Positions 9,162 through 18,290 of a DNA stretch of 64,000 nt are shown here, piece after piece (the first letter of the stretch is position 1; every line of letters starts with the position of its first letter). Made by a program: the position numbers and the translations under genes. A model generated the notes under the pieces. That model made no database searches and was not told the DNA's origin. It saw nothing but the letters and a program-made list of their open reading frames with translations. The stretch lies in NCBI GenBank assembly GCA_963920575.1, contig OY986973.1:6303054-6367053 (forward strand). Reading direction: 5' to 3'. Source of the stretch: Narthecium ossifragum. Its lineage: Eukaryota > Streptophyta > Magnoliopsida > Dioscoreales > Nartheciaceae.

Positions 9162-11693
9162 ATGATTGTGACAAAGAATTCAGAGGTCGGGGGGTGTGGT
9201 AGAATGCCGAGGATTACCTTGGCATGTGAGCGTAGTGGAGAGTATCGGAAAACTATGAAGAAAGATGATAGCAGGAAGAAAAATTTTTCCAATCGAAGGA
9301 AAAAATCCGTAGACTTCAGGACGAAGAAGTGTGGATGTCCTTTCAAGCTTCATGGTGTGAAGCTTATATCTGATGATGATTGGATGCTCAGAGTTATTTG
9401 CGGAGTCCACAATCACCCCCATGCGGATCACCTTGAGGGTCACTCGTTCGCCGGAAGATTATCTGATGAAAAAAATGATATGGTGGTTACGATGTCAGCA
9501 AACCTAGTAAAGCCACGACAAATCCTGAACACTATAAAGCAACAAGATCCTGAAAACGTATCCACCATGAAGACCATCTACAATGTACGCCAAAGGAATA
9601 GGGTGATTGAAAAGGCTGGGAGATCAGAGATGCACCAACTATTGAAGCAACTAAATGAGTTTGGATACGTTGAGTATCATACGGTTCGAGAAGACACAGG
9701 CGCTGTGAGGGACGTATTCTGGGCACACCCTGTGTCTATTGATTTAGTCCGTGCATTTCCCGAGGTGTTGATTATGGATTGCACCTACAAGACCAATAGA
9801 TACCGACTTCCACTGCTAGAGATTGTTGGCGTCACGTCGACGAGTATGACATTCGCCGCAACTTTTGCCTACATAGAGTGTGAGAAGGAGGACATGTACA
9901 AATGGGCTTTGAAAATATTAAGGACATTGTTGGAAGGATGCGCAATGCCACGCGTTGTGGTGACAGAACGAGAAGTGGCTTTGATGAACGCTATCAGCTC
10001 GGTCTTTTCAGAGTCCAAAAGCATGCTATGTAGATGGCATATCCAAAAGAACGTTGAGCTTAGATGCAAACCCATTTTCAAAACTGCAGATAAAGCCGAC
10101 TTGTTCATGACAATGTGGAAATTGGTTGTAACTGCATATACCGAGGAGGAGTACAAGAAACACTTGGAGACACTAGAGACATCTTTTTGCGATTACCCAG
10201 CAGCTTCTAAATATGTTCGGGAATCGTGGCTGGATGGCTTCAAAGAACTGTTCGTCAATGCTTGGACTGACGAATATATGCATTTTGGCAATCACACTAC
10301 AAACAGGGTAGAGAGTGCACATGCCAAGTTAAAGAGGCATCTCGGGGCATCCAGCTGCAGTTTTGACACATCGTGGGCTACCATTCACTCCCTTCTTGAG
10401 CTGCAACACTGTGAGATCAAAGCCTCCTTCGAGAAGAGCAAATACATTGTGCAACACAGTTTCAAGCCTGCCATCTTCAAAGAGCTGCGAGGCTTCATTT
10501 CAAAGAGTGCACTTCTAATAGTTCAAAAAGAATCAGAGAGAGCCAATGAGATCGGTGCGGATAAGTTCACATGTGGTTGTACAGTCCGACGCACACATGG
10601 CTTGCCATGTGCCCATGAGATCGCCAACTACAAGCTTGATTGCCACCCCATACCCCTAGAATGCATACATCACCATTGGCGAAAGCTTGACTTGTCGGCT
10701 ACACCAGCCAATGAAATCCCAAAACTCAAGTGCCAAAATGCGCTAGAATGCTTAGAAAATGCATTTCTAGCTCATAATGAGGTAGGAAGAATGCATATGC
10801 TGAGGAAAATATATGAGCTAGCAGAACCGCAGTCTTGTTGCGTTCTTGAGCCAGAGGTGAAGTTGAGGACCCGCGGTCGACCAAGCGCTAAGGAGAAGAA
10901 GTTGATGCTCTCAACACGACGCGACCCATCCGCCTTTGAGTATGCACCTTCGTTCAAGGACAATAACTCACTAGAAGAAACACCTCTACATGTTAGTCCC
11001 ATATCTTGCATGAAACCAGAGAAGCCTGATATAGTCAAAAAAAGGCGGCCAAAGGAAAGAGTGATAAGGGCTCGAACAGCCGCTCCGCTGGGCTACCTTG
11101 GCCAGTTTCCAGAAGGGTTGACAAAATATATTAAGCATGTTAAGGATGTTGCATCAGATGGTAACTGCGGCTTTAGAGTGATAGCCGGGCTAATGGGCTA
11201 CGGTGAGGACAACTGGTCTCAAGTGAGGAACGATCTTATCAATGAGTTGCGTGATCACTTCGAGGGCTACCTTAAGTTATATAGGGATGAAAAGCGTGTT
11301 CACGAGCTTATGTACTCATTGTCGTTTCTCGAAGACAACCCTCTACCCAATCGGTGGATGACCATGCCCGACATGGGTTATCTTATTGCATCACGATACT
11401 CGGTTGTCCTACTTCACATCTCCAGAAGACAATGCGTGACCTTATTGCCACTTTGGACAGTAGCGCCCCCGAAACCGGCACGGAGGATCATCGCGATCGG
11501 GTTCGTAAACGAAAATCACTTTGTTCAACTACACATGCAGCCTGGATGTCCAATGCCACCAGTAGTCAGCAGCTGGGCTCGATATCGACATGCTTGTGCC
11601 ATTGGATGGGATTCCTATAACGATGAGATAGAAAATTTTGGATTAATCGTGCCATCAGATGTTGCTACAACGGACACTATGGACCTTGAATGA
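9162..11693 (+). CDS. MULE transposase with C-terminal OTU cysteine-protease domain
   Basis: This 843-residue frame encodes a mudrA-type transposase. The order is a FAR1-like N-terminal zinc region (about 15-95, with CGCPFKL and CGVHNHPH), the MULE DDE domain (about 200-390) and a SWIM finger (C471, C473, C483, H485). An OTU protease domain follows at about 650-800, with DGNCGFR giving Cys669 and NENHF giving His786. First catalytic Asp is D206 (MDCTY). The second is Glu: TEREVALMNA, E269, where the family has Asp. The likely third acid is E384 (NRVESAH). Frame-matching homology (SRQALVQ, then VGRQNGL) extends upstream to an acceptor at 9097-9098 but is cut by TAG at 9135-9137, so ATG 9162 is the first usable start and the N-terminus is probably lost. 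Known MULE proteins with OTU domains exist in plants; activity of this copy is doubtful. Confidence 0.85.
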   Translation: MIVTKNSEVGGCGRMPRITLACERSGEYRKTMKKDDSRKKNFSNRRKKSVDFRTKKCGCPFKLHGVKLISDDDWMLRVICGVHNHPHADHLEGHSFAGRLSDEKNDMVVTMSANLVKPRQILNTIKQQDPENVSTMKTIYNVRQRNRVIEKAGRSEMHQLLKQLNEFGYVEYHTVREDTGAVRDVFWAHPVSIDLVRAFPEVLIMDCTYKTNRYRLPLLEIVGVTSTSMTFAATFAYIECEKEDMYKWALKILRTLLEGCAMPRVVVTEREVALMNAISSVFSESKSMLCRWHIQKNVELRCKPIFKTADKADLFMTMWKLVVTAYTEEEYKKHLETLETSFCDYPAASKYVRESWLDGFKELFVNAWTDEYMHFGNHTTNRVESAHAKLKRHLGASSCSFDTSWATIHSLLELQHCEIKASFEKSKYIVQHSFKPAIFKELRGFISKSALLIVQKESERANEIGADKFTCGCTVRRTHGLPCAHEIANYKLDCHPIPLECIHHHWRKLDLSATPANEIPKLKCQNALECLENAFLAHNEVGRMHMLRKIYELAEPQSCCVLEPEVKLRTRGRPSAKEKKLMLSTRRDPSAFEYAPSFKDNNSLEETPLHVSPISCMKPEKPDIVKKRRPKERVIRARTAAPLGYLGQFPEGLTKYIKHVKDVASDGNCGFRVIAGLMGYGEDNWSQVRNDLINELRDHFEGYLKLYRDEKRVHELMYSLSFLEDNPLPNRWMTMPDMGYLIASRYSVVLLHISRRQCVTLLPLWTVAPPKPARRIIAIGFVNENHFVQLHMQPGCPMPPVVSSWARYRHACAIGWDSYNDEIENFGLIVPSDVATTDTMDLE

Positions 11694-11965
11694 AAATTTG
11701 GGTATTAATATCTTGTATGATTTTGAATATTAATATCTTGTATGGTTGTAAACATTGTGTTGCAAAGGGTTTCCTCAAAAACTGTTTTTTATCAAGTATG
11801 GTTCTATCGGTACCAAAGTACCGATAACAACCCAGACAACTATCGGTACCATACTACCGACTATATATCCCAATATATCGGTAATTGAAGACCGATACAA
11901 AGCCAATCAAGTTAAACGTACAACGATTCGGTACTAACACTTTCGAATAGTGAAACATTTTCTCG
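11694..11965. other. 3' end of transposase unit, CGGTA/TACCG motif region
   Basis: Non-coding. Contains inverted motif pairs such as ATCGGTACC...GTACCGAT around 11805-11830, and further TATCGGTA and ACCGATAC half-sites to 11965. Confidence 0.6.
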
Positions 11966-12510
11966 GTACGATACTACCGATAGAACGCAGCTTACTTCTG
12001 CCTTTGATTCCATGTGCTATCGGTATTAAAGTACCGATAAAATGCTTCACTGTTCGGAAGAGTGAGTACCGAAACAGTGTTTGTTTTACTTGATTGGCTT
12101 TGTATCGGTATTTAAGTATCGATAAGGTGCGGTATATATTCCGTAGTATGGTACCGATAGAACGCAGCTTACTTCTGCCTTTGATTCCATGTGCTATCAG
12201 TATTAAAGTACCGATAAAATGCTTCACTGTTCGGAAGAGTGAGTACCGAAACAGTGTTTGTTTTACTTGATTGGCTTTGTATCTGTATTTAAGTACCGAT
12301 AAGGTGTGATATATATTCCGTAGTATGGTACCGATAGAACGCAGCTTACTTCTGCCTTTGATTCCATGTGCTATCGGTATTAAAGTACCGATAAAATGTT
12401 TCACTGTTCGGAAGAGTGAGTACCGAAACAGTGTTTGTTTTACTTGATTGGCTTTGTATCGGTATTTAAGTACCGATAAGGTGCAGTATATAGTCGGTAG
12501 TATGGTATCG
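11966..12510. repeat. 177-bp tandem repeat, about three copies
   Basis: Copies are anchored by GTGCTATCGGTATTAAAG-type words at 12014, 12191 and 12368, giving an exact 177-bp period. Each unit holds several CGGTA/TACCG half-sites, so the tandem duplication multiplies the motif. It sits between the two convergent MULE-1 genes. Confidence 0.92.
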
Positions 12511-12624
12511 ATATTTTCTGGGTTGATATTGGTACTTAGGTACCGATAGAACCATACCTATAAAAAAAACAGAGTATTTGGGAGGGAGGTTTAAGTCTAC
12601 CAATCCTGTAGAAATTGCAATGCA

Positions 12625-12738
12625 TTGGAAACACGTCCATACATTGGAAACACGTTCATATATTGGAAACACGTTCATACATTGGAAACACATTCATACA
12701 TTGGAAACACATTCATACTTTGGAAACACATTCATGAC
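12625..12738. repeat. 19-bp minisatellite, six copies
   Basis: Unit TTGGAAACACGTTCATACA with one- or two-base variants, repeated six times head to tail. It lies 15 bp beyond the stop codon of the PMD gene. Confidence 0.92.
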
Positions 12739-12752
12739 GATCAATATACATG

Positions 12753-15700
12753 CTATTCTCTGGTTCGTTGTCTAGATCTTCTCTCGTAGGCGCGCTCCGT
12801 GTCAGTCTCGCCGCGGGCTATTCTTTGCGCCCGCACCCGCGCCCACCTACTCCTATGGTCATCGATGGTCAGGGTATCCAAGTGCGCCATGGTGTCGTCG
12901 ATGATCGTGACAATCCGATCATACTGAATTTCAAGAATTTGAAACAAATTAGACATAATATTATGCGCTAGTATTTCATTTCCATTTAGAATTTCTAAAA
13001 GTTACCTTCGCCGGCAGATAATCATCTGCATGTTCAGCCTGGAAAGTCCTCCGCTCTGGGTTTATGACCTTCACATGAGATATGGATCGATACCAGTCAT
13101 AATACTCATCCACGCAGTCATAGCCACGGATAGCATACTCACCCGTCCGGCATAGAGCAGTGCAGTAGCTTGGCCAATCAACCCAGAACCGCGGCTCGTA
13201 GTGGAAGGCCCTCTTGTACCCCCGGGCAGTCTCCTTGGCTCCCATATGGAAGTGGGTTGGCCTTAGTGGGGCGGCGGGAATGGTCTGTATGATCATGAAT
13301 TGTCGAAGCACCCGATCAGGATGGTACAGCCCGACGTGCTCCCCGCCGCTTATGGTGCCGAGGAAAAAGTTAATATCGTCACGAGGGAAGAGGCCTCCTC
13401 TATGTCTGTCTGACGTATGGGTCCCACACAACCTGCAACCATACTCATACTAAGGGAGTCAATATTTGATCACTACTAAATAGATTATAAAATTCAACTC
13501 GAAGTCAGACACAGATTACAACTCACCTGATGTCTACTCAGGGAATCAATCTCTGCGCGCCATTGAAGCAGAGCCATTTCCGGATCCTGACCTGGATCTT
13601 TGTGATCCAGCCATGCAAGAGCAGTCGGCTTGTCAACCGTGTATTCTGGGTCGGGTTGTGGCTTTATAATTACCGGCATGTGATCATATATCCATGCCTG
13701 CATTGATTAAAAAAATGTGGGTCAGTCACAATTATTAGTATTATATCACAAAGCAGATGTTTTAAAAGTACATACCTCCACAAGAGTCAAGTATCCACCA
13801 ATTACCCTTGTCCCCCATCGACTGGCAGAGCCAAGCATGCGATAGAGGTAGACGAGGCCGGCGACACCCCACGCATACTCACGCACGGTATCCAAGTCCG
13901 TGAAGGCAAAAAGGCAGGACACGTGAACCTTCGACCCCGACTTGTCACAAAAAAGGGTGCAACCCAGCAGATACATGATGTATGCCTTGACAGAGCACTC
14001 TAGGCCGACCTTACGAAGAGTGCACTCTCTCCTCAGCCAGATCATACTGACTGACAACCCTCTCCCATCCAACTGGCTCGCGGCCTCTGATTCACTGATT
14101 CCCAAATTAACCTTCATAAGCGCTTTCAGCTGGGAGACTTTCAACTTGCACTCTTCAAGCGGCCTACCGGCGATGGGGATGTCCAGTATACGGCTCACGT
14201 CATCCAAAGTGATCGTCATCTCTCCACAGGGCAGGTGGAATAGTTTTCGCGCCCCGACCCGCGAAAGCCCAACCGGGCCGGGCGACGCGAACCGGAACCT
14301 ACAAAACGCGGAAAACAAAGCTGGCGAGGGTTCCCTCTAACCTATTGGTCTCCCTAACAGTTCACCAAAAGCAACCCCCAATTAAAACAACATTGATTAG
14401 CAAAACCTCGAACCACAGATTTAAAACTCAAAGTGTTAAATATACAAATCGTCGGAGAGGGGAAGATTCAAATACAACATTACTCCCGTAGGAGACTATC
14501 TAACATAGGGTAAAAGCAGTAAACGATCACCACCTCTCATAGTCCACCAGGCGCCGCCGCACCGCCGACCAACTGCCCGGTAGGGGCTACAGAAGAGGAA
14601 CTGACGCCTGCACCTACAAAACGCAGCCCCGGGTAGGTGTGAGCAATAAGCTCAGTAGGGATCTACACTACGCCACACATAAGGAAGAGGGAAACGCAAC
14701 AGTGTGGCCCTCAAGCCAGACTCGAGTGAGCTACAATGGTCTCATTACCATTCACCGGTGATCTCTAGGCATATCCAACCATGGTCACCCCAACGGACTG
14801 GGCCCATCCTGGATACACCTAGTGTCGCAGGGTGCCAGCTGTGGTCACCCAACTCGCCATGGGCCCACACTGATCCCCTACTGGCAGGAACGGACACTGC
14901 CCAAAGAATAATACCCGCCACCGGTGGCATCCTCAACACCTGACTTGAGGCCGACACGACCTCTAATCATCATCAAGCAACAGGTGTACCAGTCCTCTAG
15001 GCCTATCATCGAATCGACTGGACACCACCATTCAAACCGGGTCCAAACTACCCAACCCCGGTCCTAGGGCTAAGTCCGAGCTTCCAGTCTCGGGACGGCG
15101 ACCCACAGATTACCCACGCCCTAACCAATGCAACTAATGCACAATCAACAATACATGCTATGACATACACAGAAGTAAACCATGCAACAGTATGACAAAC
15201 ATCATATAAGTCAACCGGATCGCTGCAGCGGTACTACCGACCGCTGCCAGCCGATCCGCAGCGGGTCCCGGCATTACGACGGTACCACGACCGTCGACCG
15301 CGGACTCCTGCAACGGGAAGTAACCCCGAAAACCGCTGAAGAACAGTAAACAATATAATATTATATTCCGAAATATAATATTATATTCAAAACACCCAAA
15401 AGTTCTCTACTATGGGCTATTTGATCTCATCGATCCGACATCCAAACGATGTCGGATTCAAGATCCAACTAAGCCATCAGTAGAACTACATGTATGGATC
15501 AACATATCCAAAATCCATAATCATCCAACGGTTGAATTAACGGGAAAATACAAATCAAAACCGCTAATCAACTCACTTACCAATTTAATTGCTGCAACGC
15601 AGCCCTCCAGCAAACAATTCATAACAAATCGTAAACAAATCGGAAAAATATGCAATAAGATGGAATGGAAAGCTAACGAATATATCTACAACTCTTATGT

Positions 15701-17329
15701 TTATCAAAAGCCAAGATCAAGTATGTACCGGCCGGAAAACACGCTGCAAGTCGGCTGTTCTTCAAGAACAGCAGAAAACAGAGAAACCGAGCTTAATCAT
15801 GCATAAAACCTACTCAAATCTCAACCAAAAATCATGAAACTCATATAAATAATTCTAATAGGTATAAGGAATCCAACAAGACAAAAATCAACAAGATCCA
15901 ACGGCTAGATCACGAGAAACCCATTAAAGAACACATGTAGGTAGAGGAACCTACCCAACAGCGCATTCCTCGGTTGATCCCTCGCAAACCAGTCACCAAC
16001 ACGACTCCAAACCACCTCAGCAACCTTCCTCTCATCGCCACGAATCCAACAAGCTTTGGAACGCCAAAATCGGTGGCCAGAGGAGGGAGAACGGAAGAAA
16101 AGAAGCTACCGGCAGAAGAAGAGAAGAAACAGAGCACCGCGGGAAAGAAGAGAAAGAAGGAAGAAGAAGAGAAGAGAAGAGAAGAGAAGAAGGGGAAGGA
16201 AAGCCCGAGGAAAGCCGGGAAAGCCGGAGGAAAGGGGAAGGAGGGGAGGGAAAGTCCTCCCCTTCTGACAAGGGAGAGCGACGGCCGGCTGCCGTCATCG
16301 CAGAAGAGAAAAAAGCCACCGACTGATTGCTCACGAGTCCGATCGATCGCTCCAAGGAGCGATCGATCGCTCTCGAGCCGCAAACAGCCCAAAGACCTTC
16401 TGCACTAAGCAATCGATCTCCAAAGCACGTCAGATCGATCTGGCTAGCAAGGCCAAATCGATCTCATTAGCAATCCAGATCGATCTCCTTCGCCCAGAAA
16501 GGCAAACTTGGGCTAAAACACAAGCCCAAACTCAAATCTTCCGATCTTTGGTTCACCTAACCATTCTAAACAAGCACTAACACATACAATGTTAGTGTGT
16601 GCACACGCGGGTGTGAAACAAACCAACAATGCGCAATTTACCAAATTGCCCTTGTGGTCCAAGAAACAATACGATCCACCGGATCGCGCGCACGACGCGA
16701 AGCAAACCAACGAGCCACGGGCCCGACCCAGCCGGTCGACCCAGGAGTAGAGGGACGGGTCCTCACAGTGTTGGTCTCTGGGTGCCACCTCTCGACGAAC
16801 GCCGACACCAGGGCACTGCTGATAGTCCTGTAAGAACACTCCGTCAGATTTGCTAGATCGGTGGCCTCCACGGCATTCTTAAAGTCTTGCCGTTCGATGC
16901 CGTCCCATTTCCTAGTGGACAACCCATGCGCATAAATTTTCAGTGGGCCACACTCCTGCGTTGAGAAGCAGGGGAAAAGTGTGCAGACTTTGATATAAAC
17001 ACGGCATGATATAAAAAATAAAAAAAAACTCAGCGTTCTTTTACCTCTCCAGCCCATATCCGATATGCCACGTGTGTTTTGAACTCCGTCAAAACCGACC
17101 GGTCAACAGGCCCACCAGGGATGGGTGCCTCGTCGTCGGACACCTCTTCCTCTTCACCAGGGCCAACAACCATTAAGGCACCCTCTGGGATCTCCTCTGG
17201 AATCTCCTCAGGTACCGCTCTCCTCCTCCTAGCTGAGGCCGTCCGCCGGTCACCGCGGGCCAATGAAGATGTCGAGGCCGCCGAAGATGACGAGGCTCTG
17301 GCGGGTGCTTTTCCCCTTGGACGAACCAT
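12753..17329 (-). pseudogene. Plant mobile domain (PMD) gene of MULE-1, broken
   Basis: Exons read from homology and GT-AG sites: 17329-17045, 16955-16768, then a solo LTR (16767-14245), 14244-13776, 13697-13527, 13432-13006 and 12923-12753. The N-terminus is basic and Ser/Ala-rich, followed by an acidic stretch. PMD signatures follow: SAFVERWHPET, FHLPCGEMTITLDDV, PDRVLRQF. The LTR splits the core between ERWHPETNT and FHLPCGEM. The frame of exon 13432-13006 that gives PDRVLRQF differs from the frame carried over from the previous exon (VVWDPY, then a stop), so a second lesion is a small indel there. PMD proteins are known both as host silencing/developmental factors (MAIL1/MAIN) and as transposon passengers. 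Here the gene is inside the TIRs, in the mudrB position. Confidence 0.82.
14245..16767 (-). mobile_element. Solo LTR, family D (copy 1), inserted in the PMD gene
   Basis: The minus-strand LTR starts TGTGAGGACCCGTCCC (at 16767) and ends GGGGCGCGAAA (at 14245), a mutated form of the GCGACA terminus. It carries no internal region. A clean 5-bp target duplication is not visible: AACAC on one side, ACTAT on the other. The leader includes a purine-rich tract at 16130-16260. Its GATCGATC sites are at 16340-16490, including a pair around CTCCAAGGAG. The family differs in sequence from B but shares termini and layout. Confidence 0.85.
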
Positions 17330-17640
17330 TTAACTGTTTTGAAAAAGAAATGCAAAGATTAGTAGAGAGTTTCGGTATCTATATACCGGCAATTAAGCGT
17401 TATTAACGGTACATAAGTACCGGTAATAAAGCATAACAATCGGTAGTAAGTTACCGATAGTGTAGAATAGATATTGGTACCTTGATACCGAACAAGCTCT
17501 TTTCCATACAGCAACAAACGTATTGCTCGGTACCTATGTACCGATAGATAATCCTATCATATTGGTGAATACGTACCGATATGATAGTGAATCATTCGGT
17601 TGTCTTGTACCGATTGATACGTATAAACCTGTAAAGTCGG
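17330..17640. promoter_or_regulatory. CGGTA/TACCG motif cluster upstream of the PMD gene
   Basis: Upstream of the PMD start codon are at least eight half-sites. Several form inverted pairs: CGGTACATAAGTACCG, ATCGGTAGTAAGTTACCGAT and TCGGTACCTATGTACCGA. The same motif is in the intergenic region and left arm of the element, but I do not see comparable clusters in its coding exons. Confidence 0.7.
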
Positions 17641-18188
17641 AACCCATTGAAAAAATTTGAAAATCTTGAAAAAAAACGCATTCGGAGAACAATGCTGCAA
17701 AACCAATGCTATATATGCAAAAACAATACAAAGGTAATGCATTTCATGCAACAAGAAATGAAAAACCCACTTGTTGTGAAATCTCACTCGACAGTTCTCA
17801 CTCGACGGACTCGACGGAGGCGTGGACAGCTCGCGCGGCGAGGCTCTGCCGCGGGTGTAGGGAGGTTGGCAACGATCGGGAGAGGGCGTTGGGAAGGTGG
17901 AGGGAGATGCTCGGGAGAGTGGAGAGAGGGAGAGAGTTCGGTAGAAGAGGGAGGGAGAGAGTCTCGGTAGAAGAGGGGGAAGAAGGTCCTGTAGAGTGGG
18001 GTGAGGGGTCGTGTAGATATTTTGGGTTTTATTTGGGGTGGAGTGGGGGTGTTAGTGTGGTGTGGGGTTTTGAGGGTAGTTTAGATAAGCAGATTTATTT
18101 TGTGTGGTATGTTAAGTAAAAACTGGAGTTTTTAAACTTGAGTTGTGGTGTGTGAGTAAATATAGTGTGATGAGTCCAAATTAATATA
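17641..18188. other. MULE-1 right arm
   Basis: Non-coding sequence between the motif cluster and the right inverted repeat. It is purine-rich at 17810-18010. It includes a 24-bp tandem duplication (ATATAGTGTGATGAGTCCAA plus ATTA) at about 18166-18213. By analogy with MuDR, the promoter of the PMD gene may lie in this arm. Confidence 0.5.
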
Positions 18189-18227
18189 GTGTGATGAGTC
18201 CAAATTATGGTGTGGATAGCCGCACCC
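18189..18227 (-). repeat. MULE-1 right terminal inverted repeat
   Basis: Reverse complement of the left end, with three transitions in 39 bp. It is followed by the target duplication TAACAACAA at 18228-18236, which lies 54 bp from the start codon of the next gene. Confidence 0.88.
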
Positions 18228-18290
18228 TAACAACAAAGCCCCAGCGACTTCCACTGTAAAACCCTGCTCGAGAAACCGGAGGCTTCGCCG

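Larger units (their letters stand above)
5442..18227. mobile_element. MULE-1: two-gene Mutator-like element with OTU-transposase and PMD gene
   Basis: The 12.8-kb element is bounded by inverted repeats starting GGGTGCGGCTATCCACACC and a 9-bp target duplication. Inside, a mudrA-like transposase reads rightward (9162-11693) and a plant-mobile-domain gene reads leftward (17329-12753). This convergent two-gene layout is that of MuDR. Two younger insertions lie inside: a truncated family-B LTR element with a 181-bp flanking duplication (5665-8365) and a solo family-D LTR (14245-16767). Without them the element would be about 7.5 kb. Non-coding parts are rich in an inverted CGGTA/TACCG motif. A stop codon upstream of the transposase ATG and the broken PMD gene suggest this copy is no longer autonomous. 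Confidence 0.88.

Noticed and set aside
12625..12738. CRISPR-like array
   Set aside because: Units are contiguous without spacers and the genome is eukaryotic; it is a minisatellite.
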